Below, piece by piece: positions 1 through 7,020 of a DNA stretch of 17,441 bases. Positions within the stretch are counted from its first letter, which is position 1. Each line of letters starts with the position of its first letter. The stretch is taken from assembly GCA_034003745.1 (NCBI GenBank), contig JAVEYA010000046.1, forward strand, positions 1 to 17,441. Direction: 5' to 3'. Source of the stretch: JAVEYA01 sp034003745 (GTDB taxonomy: Bacteria; Bacillota; Peptococcia; DRI-13; PHAD01). A program made the translations under genes and the position numbers. A model generated the notes under the pieces. The model was not told the DNA's origin and made no database searches. It saw only the letters and a program-made list of their open reading frames with translations.

Positions 1-561
1 CACGCCGGCCTTGGCCATTTGCATCGCATCCCCGAGGCCCGGCACGAGCACCACGGTATTGACGTCTACATACCGGGATATTTCCGTTTCATCCTGCCCG
101 ACCCCAAGGCTCTCCAGGATAATCACATCAAAACCGTAGGCCTTATATAAATAGAGCGCATTCTTGGCCGCCTCGGAAATCCCTCCCAGACAATTGCGGC
201 TGCCGAAGCTGCGGATAAAAACGCCCGGATCGCTGTTATGGCTGCTCATGCGCACACGATCTCCCAGAAAGGCCCCGCCGCTGTATGGAGAGGTAGGGTC
301 TACCGCAAGAATCCCCACGGTTTTACCCTGGGACCTGTATTGGGCCGCCAGTTTATCGATCAAGGTGCTTTTTCCGGCCCCGCCGGCTCCGGTTATGCCG
401 ACGGTCAGGGTGGGGACCGCCGCCTTTTCATAGACCTTCTCCAGAAGGATTTCTTTTTCCGCGCCTCCATTTTCCACATAGGTAATCGCTTTGGCCAGAC
501 CGCGGCGGTTCCCCCTTTCCAAGAGCGTTATCACTTGTTCCGTATCCGGTATCTTGTGCAT
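1..561 (-). CDS. meaB: MeaB/ArgK-family GTPase, chaperone of a B12-dependent mutase (3' end cut off)
   Basis: The first 187 residues of a G3E-type P-loop GTPase are present; the C-terminus lies beyond the left edge (family members are roughly 310-330 residues). The P-loop is GITGAGGAGKST at residues 55-66. It is followed by the MeaB signature VDPTSPYSGG with LGDRVRM (about 87-105), FIRSFGSR and LGG (115-127), and a Walker-B-like ILESLGVGQDE (148-158). MeaB proteins use GTP to gate cofactor loading and protect coenzyme-B12 acyl-CoA mutases. Here the gene starts 6 nt after the stop of the B12-binding subunit, so its client is almost certainly the adjacent mutase. The start is the ATG at 559-561. 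Small departures from typical MeaB are GAGGAGKS for the usual GPPGAGKS, and ESLGVGQ for ETVGVGQ. Family assignment is firm; the client is inferred from position. Confidence 0.93.
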   Translation of the reverse strand, partial: MHKIPDTEQVITLLERGNRRGLAKAITYVENGGAEKEILLEKVYEKAAVPTLTVGITGAGGAGKSTLIDKLAAQYRSQGKTVGILAVDPTSPYSGGAFLGDRVRMSSHNSDPGVFIRSFGSRNCLGGISEAAKNALYLYKAYGFDVIILESLGVGQDETEISRYVDVNTVVLVPGLGDAMQMAKAGV

Positions 562-567
562 GAAGTC

Positions 568-972
568 CTATTCACCTGCCATAATTTTTTGGATGTACTC
601 GACAATGAGATCTGTGGATGTTCCGGGACCGAAATTCCCGGCAACCCCCATCCCCTCCAGTATCTGCACATCTTCTTCCGTCAGCAGTCCCCCCGCCATC
701 AGCCTGATATCTTCCGCCTCCTGCTCCTTTAAGGCGGCGATAACCTGTCCGGCGATAATCGGCAGGCTGCCCGTCATGTCCGAGAGGGCAATGATATCCA
801 CGTCTTCGGTGACCGCGGCATTGGCGATGCCTTCCGGTGACTGGTACCGTCCCGTATAGATAACTTCCATGCCGGCATCCCGAAAGACATTCAATAAGGT
901 CAAGGCGCCTCTTTCGTGGATATCGCAGCCGGCTTTGGCCAATAAGATTCTTATTTTTCTTTCATTGTTCAT
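568..972 (-). CDS. Cobalamin-binding small subunit of an acyl-CoA mutase
   Basis: This 134-residue protein is a stand-alone B12-binding domain, matching the C-terminal domain of methylmalonyl-CoA mutase (MCM). The base-off/His-on cobalamin motif is intact: K13, D17-x-H19-x-x-G22 in AKAGCDIHERG. The usual following elements are present as ALSDMTGSLP (about 57-66, in place of VSSLAGGH) and MAGGLL (about 92-97). H19 would supply the lower axial ligand to cobalt. Separate large and small subunits are known for 2-hydroxyisobutyryl-CoA, isobutyryl-CoA and many archaeal and clostridial mutases. The ATG start lies in TAGGATG, one base after the stop of the large subunit, so translation is likely coupled. 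With the gene at 974-2668 it should form the holoenzyme. The Asp-Met replacement in the S-x-L region is mildly unusual. Confidence 0.92.
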   Translation of the reverse strand: MNNERKIRILLAKAGCDIHERGALTLLNVFRDAGMEVIYTGRYQSPEGIANAAVTEDVDIIALSDMTGSLPIIAGQVIAALKEQEAEDIRLMAGGLLTEEDVQILEGMGVAGNFGPGTSTDLIVEYIQKIMAGE

Positions 973-973
973 C

Positions 974-2668
974 CTATTTGCACTCCCCCATCATATCTTT
1001 GATAAAAGCGGGCGCATCAATCTGGTTCAGCGGGTCGAAGTTCAACCCATAAGCTAGGCGCACCACTCCGACAAATTCTCCGATGGTGACGCCGGCTTTG
1101 GCTGCTTCGATGACTGAGCGGCTGATATTGCGTCCTTCTTTGGTGTCCAGGTATAATTGCTGAATGGTTTGTCTGACCCTATGGTAATCCCGGTTTTTCT
1201 TAAAGGCAACCACCTCGTCTACCCGCTCCTGACGGAGCTGTTCAGAGGGCGTTTTGTAAGCGCTGCCCCGGATGGCTTTGTTGATGGGGCCTTCTTCGCC
1301 CTGGAAGGAATTCACCCCGATGATCAGCCGCTTGCCTTCGGCCTTCTCCCGCTGGATCTTCAGCCTGTTCTTCTCCATGACATTGTTTAACCAGCCGGAA
1401 TCCAGGCATTCGAAAATCCCGCCCCTTTCTTCTATCTCCGCCAGATATTCATTAGCGTCATTCTCCATTTTATCGGTCAGCCATTCCAGGTAATAGGAGC
1501 CGCCCAGGGGATCGGCCACCAGGGGTATATTGGCCTCATGGGTAATAATGTGCTGGGTGTCCAGGTTAAACATGCGGGCTTCATAACCGGGTAAACCGAC
1601 CGCTTCATCAATGCTGGAGGCATCAAGGGAATTGACGCCGCCTAAAACGCAGCTCAATATTTGCAGCGTAACCCGGGCCGCATTGTTCAGCGGCTTTTGG
1701 CTCTGCAGAGATAATCCGGAGGTGCGGATGCCGATTTTTAACTGCTGGGCCCTTTTGGTTTTCGCTCCGAAAACATCCCGGGCAATCCTGGCCCACATCC
1801 GCCGGGCCGCCCGGAACTTGGCAATGGTCTCAAAAAAGTCGGACTCGGCGTCCAGGGCAAAGACCATAGCGCCGTAATCATCTAAGGAGACGCCCCGTTT
1901 CTCCAGGTCTTTCATCACCGCGGTGGCCACAGCCAAGGCCCCGGCCAGCTCCTTGACCGCATCCATCCCTCCCTGGCAGGGGTCCACGCCGTTGGGCGCG
2001 ATGGGCTTCCATTTGGGGGTATATTTGACCGAATACTCAATATGATCCAGACAGACCCGCCGGGCCACATGGGTGGGAAAATCGGGGCAGGCATAGACCA
2101 GCTTGGCTCGCACCGGGTCATTAATGGAATTGCCTATTAGCTTGGCCGGATCATAACCGTTATTCTCCATATGGGCTACCAAAAGGGCATGGAAGTAAAT
2201 GAAATTAGAGATGCCGCAGTGAGCCAGTTCGTAGTGAACATTTTCCAGGGGCAGGCCCTCCAGCATTTTTTCATACACCGGCAGGCCATAGGTGGCTACG
2301 CCTCCGCACATCATGGCGTTCCAGGCGCCGGGATGATCAGGATCCACCCCGGACTGGGTGGGAAGATCGGCCAGCAGGCGCAGATCCGTCATCCCCTGTT
2401 TAATGTACTGCTTGAAAGATTCGTTGGTTTCTTCGGCGGTAGCGTAGCTGACGATAAAAGATTTCAGCCAGAGGCTGGTCCTGTACATATCGGGATAAAT
2501 GCCGCGGGTATACGGAAAACTTCCCGGATCAGCCAGGTCTTCTGTATATTCCAGGTGCGCCACATCGTCCGGCGTATAATAAGGCTTCACCTCAATATGG
2601 CTCTGGGTGGCCGTCCTGACCATATGGCCCAGGTTGCGGTCGAATTCTACGGTTCCATCCTTTTTCAA
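974..2668 (-). CDS. Methylmalonyl-CoA-mutase-family large subunit with a divergent active site
   Basis: A 564-residue TIM-barrel subunit of the B12-dependent acyl-CoA mutase family. Family landmarks are FPYTRGIYPDMY (51-62), ATAEETN (76-82), DLPTQSGVDPDHP (101-113), PKW (218-220), FRAARRMWA, RTSGLSLQ and ADPLGGSYYLE. Manual alignment with Propionibacterium shermanii MCM keeps the Tyr89 equivalent (Tyr58) and Arg207 equivalent (Arg204). It puts Asp229 where His244 belongs (GVDPCQGG for GYHMQEAG) and Ile182 where Gln197 belongs. The Arg283/Ser285 and THSQTSG residues are not kept. The fold and B12 radical mechanism are probably retained, but the substrate is probably not methylmalonyl-CoA. It has no fused B12 domain; that is the next gene. 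The start is TTG, supported by GAGGAGGG seven bases upstream; the first ATG would be codon 16. The upstream gene's stop codon is the TGA of TGAGGAGG, touching this ribosome site. Confidence 0.9.
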   Translation of the reverse strand: MKKDGTVEFDRNLGHMVRTATQSHIEVKPYYTPDDVAHLEYTEDLADPGSFPYTRGIYPDMYRTSLWLKSFIVSYATAEETNESFKQYIKQGMTDLRLLADLPTQSGVDPDHPGAWNAMMCGGVATYGLPVYEKMLEGLPLENVHYELAHCGISNFIYFHALLVAHMENNGYDPAKLIGNSINDPVRAKLVYACPDFPTHVARRVCLDHIEYSVKYTPKWKPIAPNGVDPCQGGMDAVKELAGALAVATAVMKDLEKRGVSLDDYGAMVFALDAESDFFETIAKFRAARRMWARIARDVFGAKTKRAQQLKIGIRTSGLSLQSQKPLNNAARVTLQILSCVLGGVNSLDASSIDEAVGLPGYEARMFNLDTQHIITHEANIPLVADPLGGSYYLEWLTDKMENDANEYLAEIEERGGIFECLDSGWLNNVMEKNRLKIQREKAEGKRLIIGVNSFQGEEGPINKAIRGSAYKTPSEQLRQERVDEVVAFKKNRDYHRVRQTIQQLYLDTKEGRNISRSVIEAAKAGVTIGEFVGVVRLAYGLNFDPLNQIDAPAFIKDMMGECK

Positions 2669-2681
2669 CTTATTTCCCTCC

Positions 2682-3431
2682 TCAACTGTTTTCTATAGAA
2701 AACCGCCAGGCGCAGTACCACTCACCAGGATGGGCGTCCGGCGGACAGCCCAGGCATTGGGTTTTTATGCGCGGGTCAATGGCTTTGGCAAAATTGGCAT
2801 ACTCCACCAAGCCTGCCGACTTGCAGGGATAATCGTCCAGCCCTTTTCGTTTCCGGGCGGACTGGACGCGGCAGTCATGCATGTACAAGACGATGCTTTC
2901 GGGGCTTTCCTCCATGATGGATTGTACGTTGATCCTGGCATACAGCCTCAGCTGCAGCGCCTTTTTCAATCCCTCCAGTCCCGGCCTTTCCGGCAGCTCC
3001 AATAATTTTCTGACGGACCAGGCTTCAAAGGGTGAAAACCAGACCCAGCAGGAATCGCCGCAGCGTTTGGAATCCAGCATACCGTGCTTGAACTCCACCT
3101 CCTGGAACCAGACGCCGTCTATGGCCAGCCAGTTCAAAGACAGCGCCTCCAACAATTCCATCCTCTTTTCCGCAGGCATCTCCAAGAAGGGCCGGGGGAT
3201 CCCTTCCACCAACTCGAAACCGAAAAATTTGCTCAAGCGGTTTAAATAAACTCCCCGGCTTTTTTCATAGACCGTGTCCATGATCTCCAGAGCGCCCTCA
3301 AACCCCAACTGGTGCTCCACTTCCTTAAACCAGAAAACATGATGCACAATGGTCCGGTGCATCAGGTCCAGGGCTAAAGCGACCTGCTGCTCGCGGCTCA
3401 TCTTTTCCACGCAAAAATTTTCTTCTGTCAC
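2682..3431 (-). CDS. DUF6125-type cysteine-rich protein of unknown function
   Basis: A 249-residue soluble protein without a signal peptide or membrane segment. I recognise it as resembling the DUF6125 group found in anaerobic Clostridia and Deltaproteobacteria, from its characteristic C-terminal half: HDCRVQSARKRKG, YPCKSAGLVEY, IDPRIKTQCLGCPPD and EWYCAW. Seven of its eight cysteines are C124, C128, C187, C203, C226, C229 and C240; the last five lie in the most family-like stretch and could bind a metal or Fe-S centre (inference). The N-terminal half has an HRTIVHHVFWFKEVEHQLG helix, then WLAIDGVWFQ, which recalls helical L-2-amino-thiazoline-4-carboxylate-hydrolase-like domains (weak). The start is GTG, set by AAAGGAGG seven bases upstream. 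The gene sits 15 nt after the acyl-CoA dehydrogenase and 13 nt before the mutase, so it belongs to this pathway. No biochemical function is known to me. Confidence 0.8.
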   Translation of the reverse strand: MTEENFCVEKMSREQQVALALDLMHRTIVHHVFWFKEVEHQLGFEGALEIMDTVYEKSRGVYLNRLSKFFGFELVEGIPRPFLEMPAEKRMELLEALSLNWLAIDGVWFQEVEFKHGMLDSKRCGDSCWVWFSPFEAWSVRKLLELPERPGLEGLKKALQLRLYARINVQSIMEESPESIVLYMHDCRVQSARKRKGLDDYPCKSAGLVEYANFAKAIDPRIKTQCLGCPPDAHPGEWYCAWRFSIENS

Positions 3432-3446
3432 TTCCTTGCCTCCTTT

Positions 3447-4589
3447 TCAACCGGACAGCTTCCCGCTGATGATCATTTTGTTTATTTCCGAAGTGCCTTC
3501 GCCGAGGGTCAGCATCCGGGCATCCCTTAAAAATCGCTCCACTTCGTATTCTTTGCTGTACCCGTTCCCCCCGTGGATCTGCACGGCCCGGTCGCACACC
3601 CATTGGCACATTTCCGAGGCAAAAAGCTTCAGCATCGCCACCTCCCGGGAAAACTCCAGTCCGGCGTCGCGCATCGCCGCTACCCGGTACAGCATCGTGC
3701 GGCTTACTTCTATCTTCGTAGCCATTTCCGCCAGATAAAAAGCAATGGCCTGATTGCGGATAATTGGCTGGCCAAACTGAATCCGCTCTTTAGCGTAAGC
3801 GATGGACCGGTCTAAAGCGCCCTGGGCCATGCCCACCGAGATGGCCGCCACGGCCAGACGTCCTTCGTCTACCGCTTTCAGGAATAAGGATAAGCCCTTA
3901 TTCAGCGGGCCCAGCAGATTCGCCCGGGGGATACGGCAATTCTCAAGAAAGACCTCCCCGACGCAAGTATTATTCAGGCCCAGGGTTCTTTCCCTGGCTC
4001 CGGTCCGCAAACCGGGCGTCTCCTTATCCATAATGAACGCGCTGATGCCTTTGTTCCCTTTGGCGGGATCGGTTAAGGCCGTAATCACATAAGTCCCGGC
4101 GACGCCGAAATTATTCACCCAGCGTTTGTGCCCGTTGATGACCCATTCCTCCCCCTCCAAAACCGCGGTGGTTTTGGTGGCGCCGGCATCCGACCCGGCC
4201 TGGGGCTCCGTCAGTGAAAAAGCCAGCAGTTTTTCGCCCCGGGCGGCAGGCACAAGATATTTTTGCTTTTGCTCTTCCGTTCCCGCAAATAACAAAGCCA
4301 TACAACCAAGAGAGTTGTGGGTATCGAGGATCAAAGCCAGAGAACCTTGGGCTTTCGCAATCTCTTCGATCACCAGGGCCAGGCTCAAAGCCCCCGCGCC
4401 GGAGCCGCCATATTCTTGGGGCACGGGCAGTCCCAAAAATCCCAACTCGATGCATCTTTTTACCAGATCCCAGGGAAATTTGCGTCCATCATCCAGCTCT
4501 TTAGCTTTTGGCAGGACTTCTTTTTGCACAAATTCCCTGGCTTTATCCCGGATTGCTTCGTGTTCTTGGGTCAAGACAAAATAGGACAT
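3447..4589 (-). CDS. Acyl-CoA dehydrogenase (FAD, short/branched-chain type)
   Basis: A 380-residue flavoenzyme of normal length for the family. It should oxidise an acyl-CoA to its 2,3-enoyl-CoA and pass electrons to an electron-transfer flavoprotein not encoded here. The FAD/substrate motif AFSLTEPQAGSDAGA lies at 123-137. GRLAVAA with YAKERIQFGQPI lies at 243-276, and the signature IHGGNGYSKEYEVERFLRDARM ends near 359. The predicted catalytic base is Glu364 in LGEGTSEI, where most relatives read IYEGTSEI. The start is the ATG at 4587-4589, preceded by GGAGGAG at a good distance; the open frame continues upstream to 4766 but crosses the control region and is unlike the family. This is the first gene of the five-gene operon and is predicted to be driven by the sigma-54 promoter at 4637-4653. 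Substrate is unknown; the neighbouring mutase suggests a branched acyl-CoA before or after rearrangement. Confidence 0.95.
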   Translation of the reverse strand: MSYFVLTQEHEAIRDKAREFVQKEVLPKAKELDDGRKFPWDLVKRCIELGFLGLPVPQEYGGSGAGALSLALVIEEIAKAQGSLALILDTHNSLGCMALLFAGTEEQKQKYLVPAARGEKLLAFSLTEPQAGSDAGATKTTAVLEGEEWVINGHKRWVNNFGVAGTYVITALTDPAKGNKGISAFIMDKETPGLRTGARERTLGLNNTCVGEVFLENCRIPRANLLGPLNKGLSLFLKAVDEGRLAVAAISVGMAQGALDRSIAYAKERIQFGQPIIRNQAIAFYLAEMATKIEVSRTMLYRVAAMRDAGLEFSREVAMLKLFASEMCQWVCDRAVQIHGGNGYSKEYEVERFLRDARMLTLGEGTSEINKMIISGKLSG

Positions 4590-4636
4590 CCGCTCTCCTC
4601 CGTTCCTATTGTTTTTATCTCTTGGCAAACTTCTTT

Positions 4637-4653
4637 TGCATAATCCATGCCAA
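4637..4653 (-). promoter_or_regulatory. Sigma-54 (-24/-12) promoter of the acyl-CoA mutase operon
   Basis: On the minus strand the sequence is TTGGCATGGATTATGCA. Against the RpoN consensus YTGGCACG-N4-TTGCW it has the invariant GG (-25/-24, at 4651-4650) and GC (-13/-12, at 4639-4638) exactly 10 bases apart. It mismatches at two less critical places. The predicted transcript start is near 4626, about 37 nt before the ATG of the acyl-CoA dehydrogenase. An RpoN-dependent activator is encoded directly upstream, which supports the call. Confidence 0.75.
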
Positions 4654-4689
4654 TCAGCCAGATCCGGGCTAAGAGACGGCCAAAAGAAA

Positions 4690-4719
4690 GCCCGCATCGG
4701 CCGGACGGCGCGCGCGGGC
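4690..4719 (-). terminator. Possible rho-independent terminator of the activator gene
   Basis: On the minus strand GCCCGC and GCGGGC form a 6-bp all-GC stem around an 18-base GC-rich loop, followed by TTTCTTTT. It lies downstream of the activator stop at 4785 and upstream of the sigma-54 promoter, so it could separate the two transcripts. The short stem, large loop and interrupted U tract make it only moderately convincing. It could instead be a bendable or protein-binding segment between activator sites and promoter. Confidence 0.4.
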
Positions 4720-4722
4720 AAA

Positions 4723-4747
4723 GTACTATTTGTAACATAAATGGTAC
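4723..4747. promoter_or_regulatory. Inverted repeat 1, candidate activator site
   Basis: The arms GTACTATTT and AAATGGTAC are separated by 7 bases and pair at 8 of 9 positions. The centre (4735) is about 109 bp upstream of the predicted sigma-54 start at 4626. Bacterial enhancer-binding proteins usually bind 80-150 bp upstream, so this is a plausible upstream activator site. Binding is inferred. Confidence 0.5.
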
Positions 4748-4749
4748 AC

Positions 4750-4770
4750 TGTTGTTCAATCTGCACAACA
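4750..4770. promoter_or_regulatory. Inverted repeat 2, candidate activator site
   Basis: TGTTGT and ACAACA form a perfect 6-bp dyad around 9 bases, centred at 4760, about 134 bp upstream of the predicted start. It lies 25 bp centre to centre from inverted repeat 1 and just past the stop codon of the activator gene. A pair of adjacent dyads is typical of enhancer-binding-protein sites, though the arm sequences of the two dyads differ. Confidence 0.45.
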
Positions 4771-4784
4771 CAAAAAACAGAATG

Positions 4785-6746
4785 TCAGGGACTTTTGGTA
4801 AGACGATACAAGCCCATTTTTCTGTACAAGGTCGTTCTGGAAATGCCCAGTTCAAGGCTGGTCTTGCTGATATTCCAACCGTTCTGCTGCAGCATATCTT
4901 TTAGCATGGCGGCTTCATAGTGCTGGAGGTTGCTGGTAATCGGGTGGGAGCGCCTGCTGTTCATTTGCGGCAGGTCAAAAAGCTCACAGGTCAGTCTTTT
5001 CCCGTCCGATAAGACCAGCGCCCTTTCCAGGTGATTTTGCAGTTCCCGCACATTGCCCGGCCAATCATAGCTATAAAGCAGCTGCCAGACACTGTCGGGG
5101 ACTTCCATCGGCGGTTGGCGGCGGTCGAATTTCTCAATAAAAGAAGACGCCAGCAGCTTGATATCCTCTTGGCGCTCCCGCAGCGGCACCATTTTTATAG
5201 CAAAAACGTTCAGGCGGTAAAACAAATCCTGCCGGAAAGCGCCCTTTTTTACCTCTTGCTGCAGGTCCTTATTTGTAGCGGCAATAATCCGCACATCCAC
5301 CGGGATCACGTCATATCCGCCGATTCTCGAAACCCATTTCTCCTCCAGCACCCGTAAGAGCGCCTTCTGCTGTTCCAGCGGCATTTCCCCGATCTCATCC
5401 AGGAAAAGCGTGCCGCCGTCGGCCAGCTCGAATTTCCCCATCTTTCCGCCCTTGCTGGCCCCGGTAAAAGCCCCTTCCGCATAGCCGAAAAGCTCACTCC
5501 CGATCAGTTCCTTGGGGATAGCCCCGCAATTAATGGCCACAAAAGGGCCCAACCTGCGCAGGCTGGCATTGTGAATAGCCTGGGCAAAGACGTCTTTTCC
5601 CGTCCCGCTTTCCCCCAGCAGGAGGATATTGGACTCTCTGGGCGCCACGGTTTTCGCCACCTTCAGCGTCATGCAGAATTTGGGGTTCTTTCCGATGATA
5701 TCGTCAAAGGTAAAGCGGGCATTCTGCGTCAGGAGTTTGCTGACCAGCTTTTTCGCCCGGGAGATTTCATTGATAACAATGGCAAACCCGCTAAAATGAT
5801 TGTTGGTTATAATCTGCCGGCAAGTGACGGTGCATTTTATTTTTTTATCCCCGATGATGATTTCCTCTTGTACGTCAATCATCTGGCCCTGTTTCTTGTC
5901 CAGGTTTTTCTCCAGATAGCGGATAAAGTTTTCACTGAAGAGATTCCGGATATGCACCCCTTGCAGCTTTTCTTCAGGGGAATATAAGATTTCCTGGGCT
6001 CTTTTGTTGACCAGCGTAATGATCCCGTTCCCGTCGGTAACCAGCAGCCCCTCATAAATAGAATTCATGATGATCTGTTTATATTGATTGGCCATTTCAC
6101 TGGCATTCCACTCTTTTTTCATGGCCAGCTGCACTTCAATGGCATTTGCCGCCGCCACCACCATGCCTAAAGAATGGGCATGGGCCTTATCAATCGTTCC
6201 GGCTAAAGCCACTACGCCGATTATTTTCCCGTCCGAGTCATGGATGGGGGCGCCGGCCCCGGCCCATTTATGGGAACAGTGGCAGAAATGCTCGTAGCCG
6301 ATCACCGAAAGCGGGCGGTCCAGATAAATTGCCGTACCCACCACATTGGCGCCCGCGCTCGCTTCGCTCCAGGAAGCGCCGGCAATCCAGTTCCCGCGCT
6401 GGGCCGCATCCCGGACATTATCATCCCCCGACACTTCCATGAGGTACCCGTTTTCATCGCTGAGGGCCACGGCAAAGCCGGAACCGGCCACAAAACCGGC
6501 CAGGTTTTCCAAAGTAGGCATGCTGACCTGTAAAAGCAGCCTGTTTTTTTCCCTTAATTTTCTCAGTTCCCGGTTCGTGAGAACGATATTGGCATTGGTT
6601 TGATCAGGATCCACTTTCATCTGCCGGCATCTTTGCCAGGATTCATAGATGAGCGGCTCCGGAAAATCGGAAATTTCTTCGCCGGTGATAAATCTTTTCC
6701 AAAGCCTTTTCAATTCCCCCTGCCTTTTCAGGCTTTGTTCCCCCAT
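4785..6746 (-). CDS. Sigma-54-dependent transcriptional activator (AcoR/DhaR-like)
   Basis: A bacterial enhancer-binding protein. Numbering here is from an in-frame TTG at 6812. The order is: N-terminal helix ending LIYESWQRC (54-62); GAF-like sensor (about 95-230) with CHCSHKWAGAGAPI; PAS domain (about 243-350); AAA+ domain with Walker A GESGTGKD (400-407), GAFTGA loop (447-452) that contacts sigma-54, and Walker B TLFLDE (468-473); C-terminal Fis-type helix-turn-helix (about 633-670). The GAFTGA loop is intact, so it should be an active RpoN activator. It has no receiver domain, so it probably senses a small molecule through the GAF or PAS domain. I favour the ATG at 6744-6746 (653 residues) because AAAGGA precedes it; the TTG at 6812 (675 residues) has only a weak site. 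It directly precedes the mutase operon on the same strand and is its likely regulator. Confidence 0.93.
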   Translation of the reverse strand: MGEQSLKRQGELKRLWKRFITGEEISDFPEPLIYESWQRCRQMKVDPDQTNANIVLTNRELRKLREKNRLLLQVSMPTLENLAGFVAGSGFAVALSDENGYLMEVSGDDNVRDAAQRGNWIAGASWSEASAGANVVGTAIYLDRPLSVIGYEHFCHCSHKWAGAGAPIHDSDGKIIGVVALAGTIDKAHAHSLGMVVAAANAIEVQLAMKKEWNASEMANQYKQIIMNSIYEGLLVTDGNGIITLVNKRAQEILYSPEEKLQGVHIRNLFSENFIRYLEKNLDKKQGQMIDVQEEIIIGDKKIKCTVTCRQIITNNHFSGFAIVINEISRAKKLVSKLLTQNARFTFDDIIGKNPKFCMTLKVAKTVAPRESNILLLGESGTGKDVFAQAIHNASLRRLGPFVAINCGAIPKELIGSELFGYAEGAFTGASKGGKMGKFELADGGTLFLDEIGEMPLEQQKALLRVLEEKWVSRIGGYDVIPVDVRIIAATNKDLQQEVKKGAFRQDLFYRLNVFAIKMVPLRERQEDIKLLASSFIEKFDRRQPPMEVPDSVWQLLYSYDWPGNVRELQNHLERALVLSDGKRLTCELFDLPQMNSRRSHPITSNLQHYEAAMLKDMLQQNGWNISKTSLELGISRTTLYRKMGLYRLTKSP

Positions 6747-6837
6747 ACGGCCGCACATCCTTTCAGAGGCAACTTGTATATTTTTCGTTACGGCAACACT
6801 TTTTTCCTTCAAGGGCAGCCTGGTTTTCCAATAAAGA

Positions 6838-6866
6838 TTGACTAATGAGCTGGATGTACATATAAT
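6838..6866 (+). promoter_or_regulatory. Strong sigma-A promoter for tRNA-Pro
   Basis: TTGACT (6838-6843) and a perfect TATAAT (6861-6866) are separated by 17 bp, close to the vegetative consensus. Transcription should start near 6873, about 27 bases before the mature tRNA. It occupies the region in which the divergent activator gene's own promoter must also lie. Confidence 0.85.
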
Positions 6867-6899
6867 AGTATAGTGACGCCGTTAATAGGTTGTTCCCAT

Positions 6900-6976
<77 letters not shown>

Positions 6977-6992
6977 TTTGTATTACCGGAAT

Positions 6993-7020
6993 CTCACTAC
7001 TGACAAGTAGTGGGTTTTTT
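6993..7020 (+). terminator. Rho-independent terminator of tRNA-Pro
   Basis: CTCACTACT and AGTAGTGGG form a 9-bp stem (one G-U pair) with loop GACA, followed at once by six T. It begins 17 bases after the tRNA CCA. Confidence 0.9.

Noticed and set aside
974..2668. Plain methylmalonyl-CoA mutase of a propionate pathway
   Set aside because: Several substrate-site residues differ, including the His244 position, and no propionate-pathway partner gene is visible.
2171..2698. Open frame of 175 codons on the plus strand, antisense to the mutase
   Set aside because: The opposite strand encodes an unmistakable mutase with full family motifs and a strong ribosome site. The plus-strand translation resembles no family and has no site of its own.
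4590..4766. 59-codon N-terminal extension of the acyl-CoA dehydrogenase
   Set aside because: It would run through the sigma-54 promoter and a predicted dyad, matches nothing in the family, and the internal ATG at 4589 has a clear GGAGGAG site and a family-like start.
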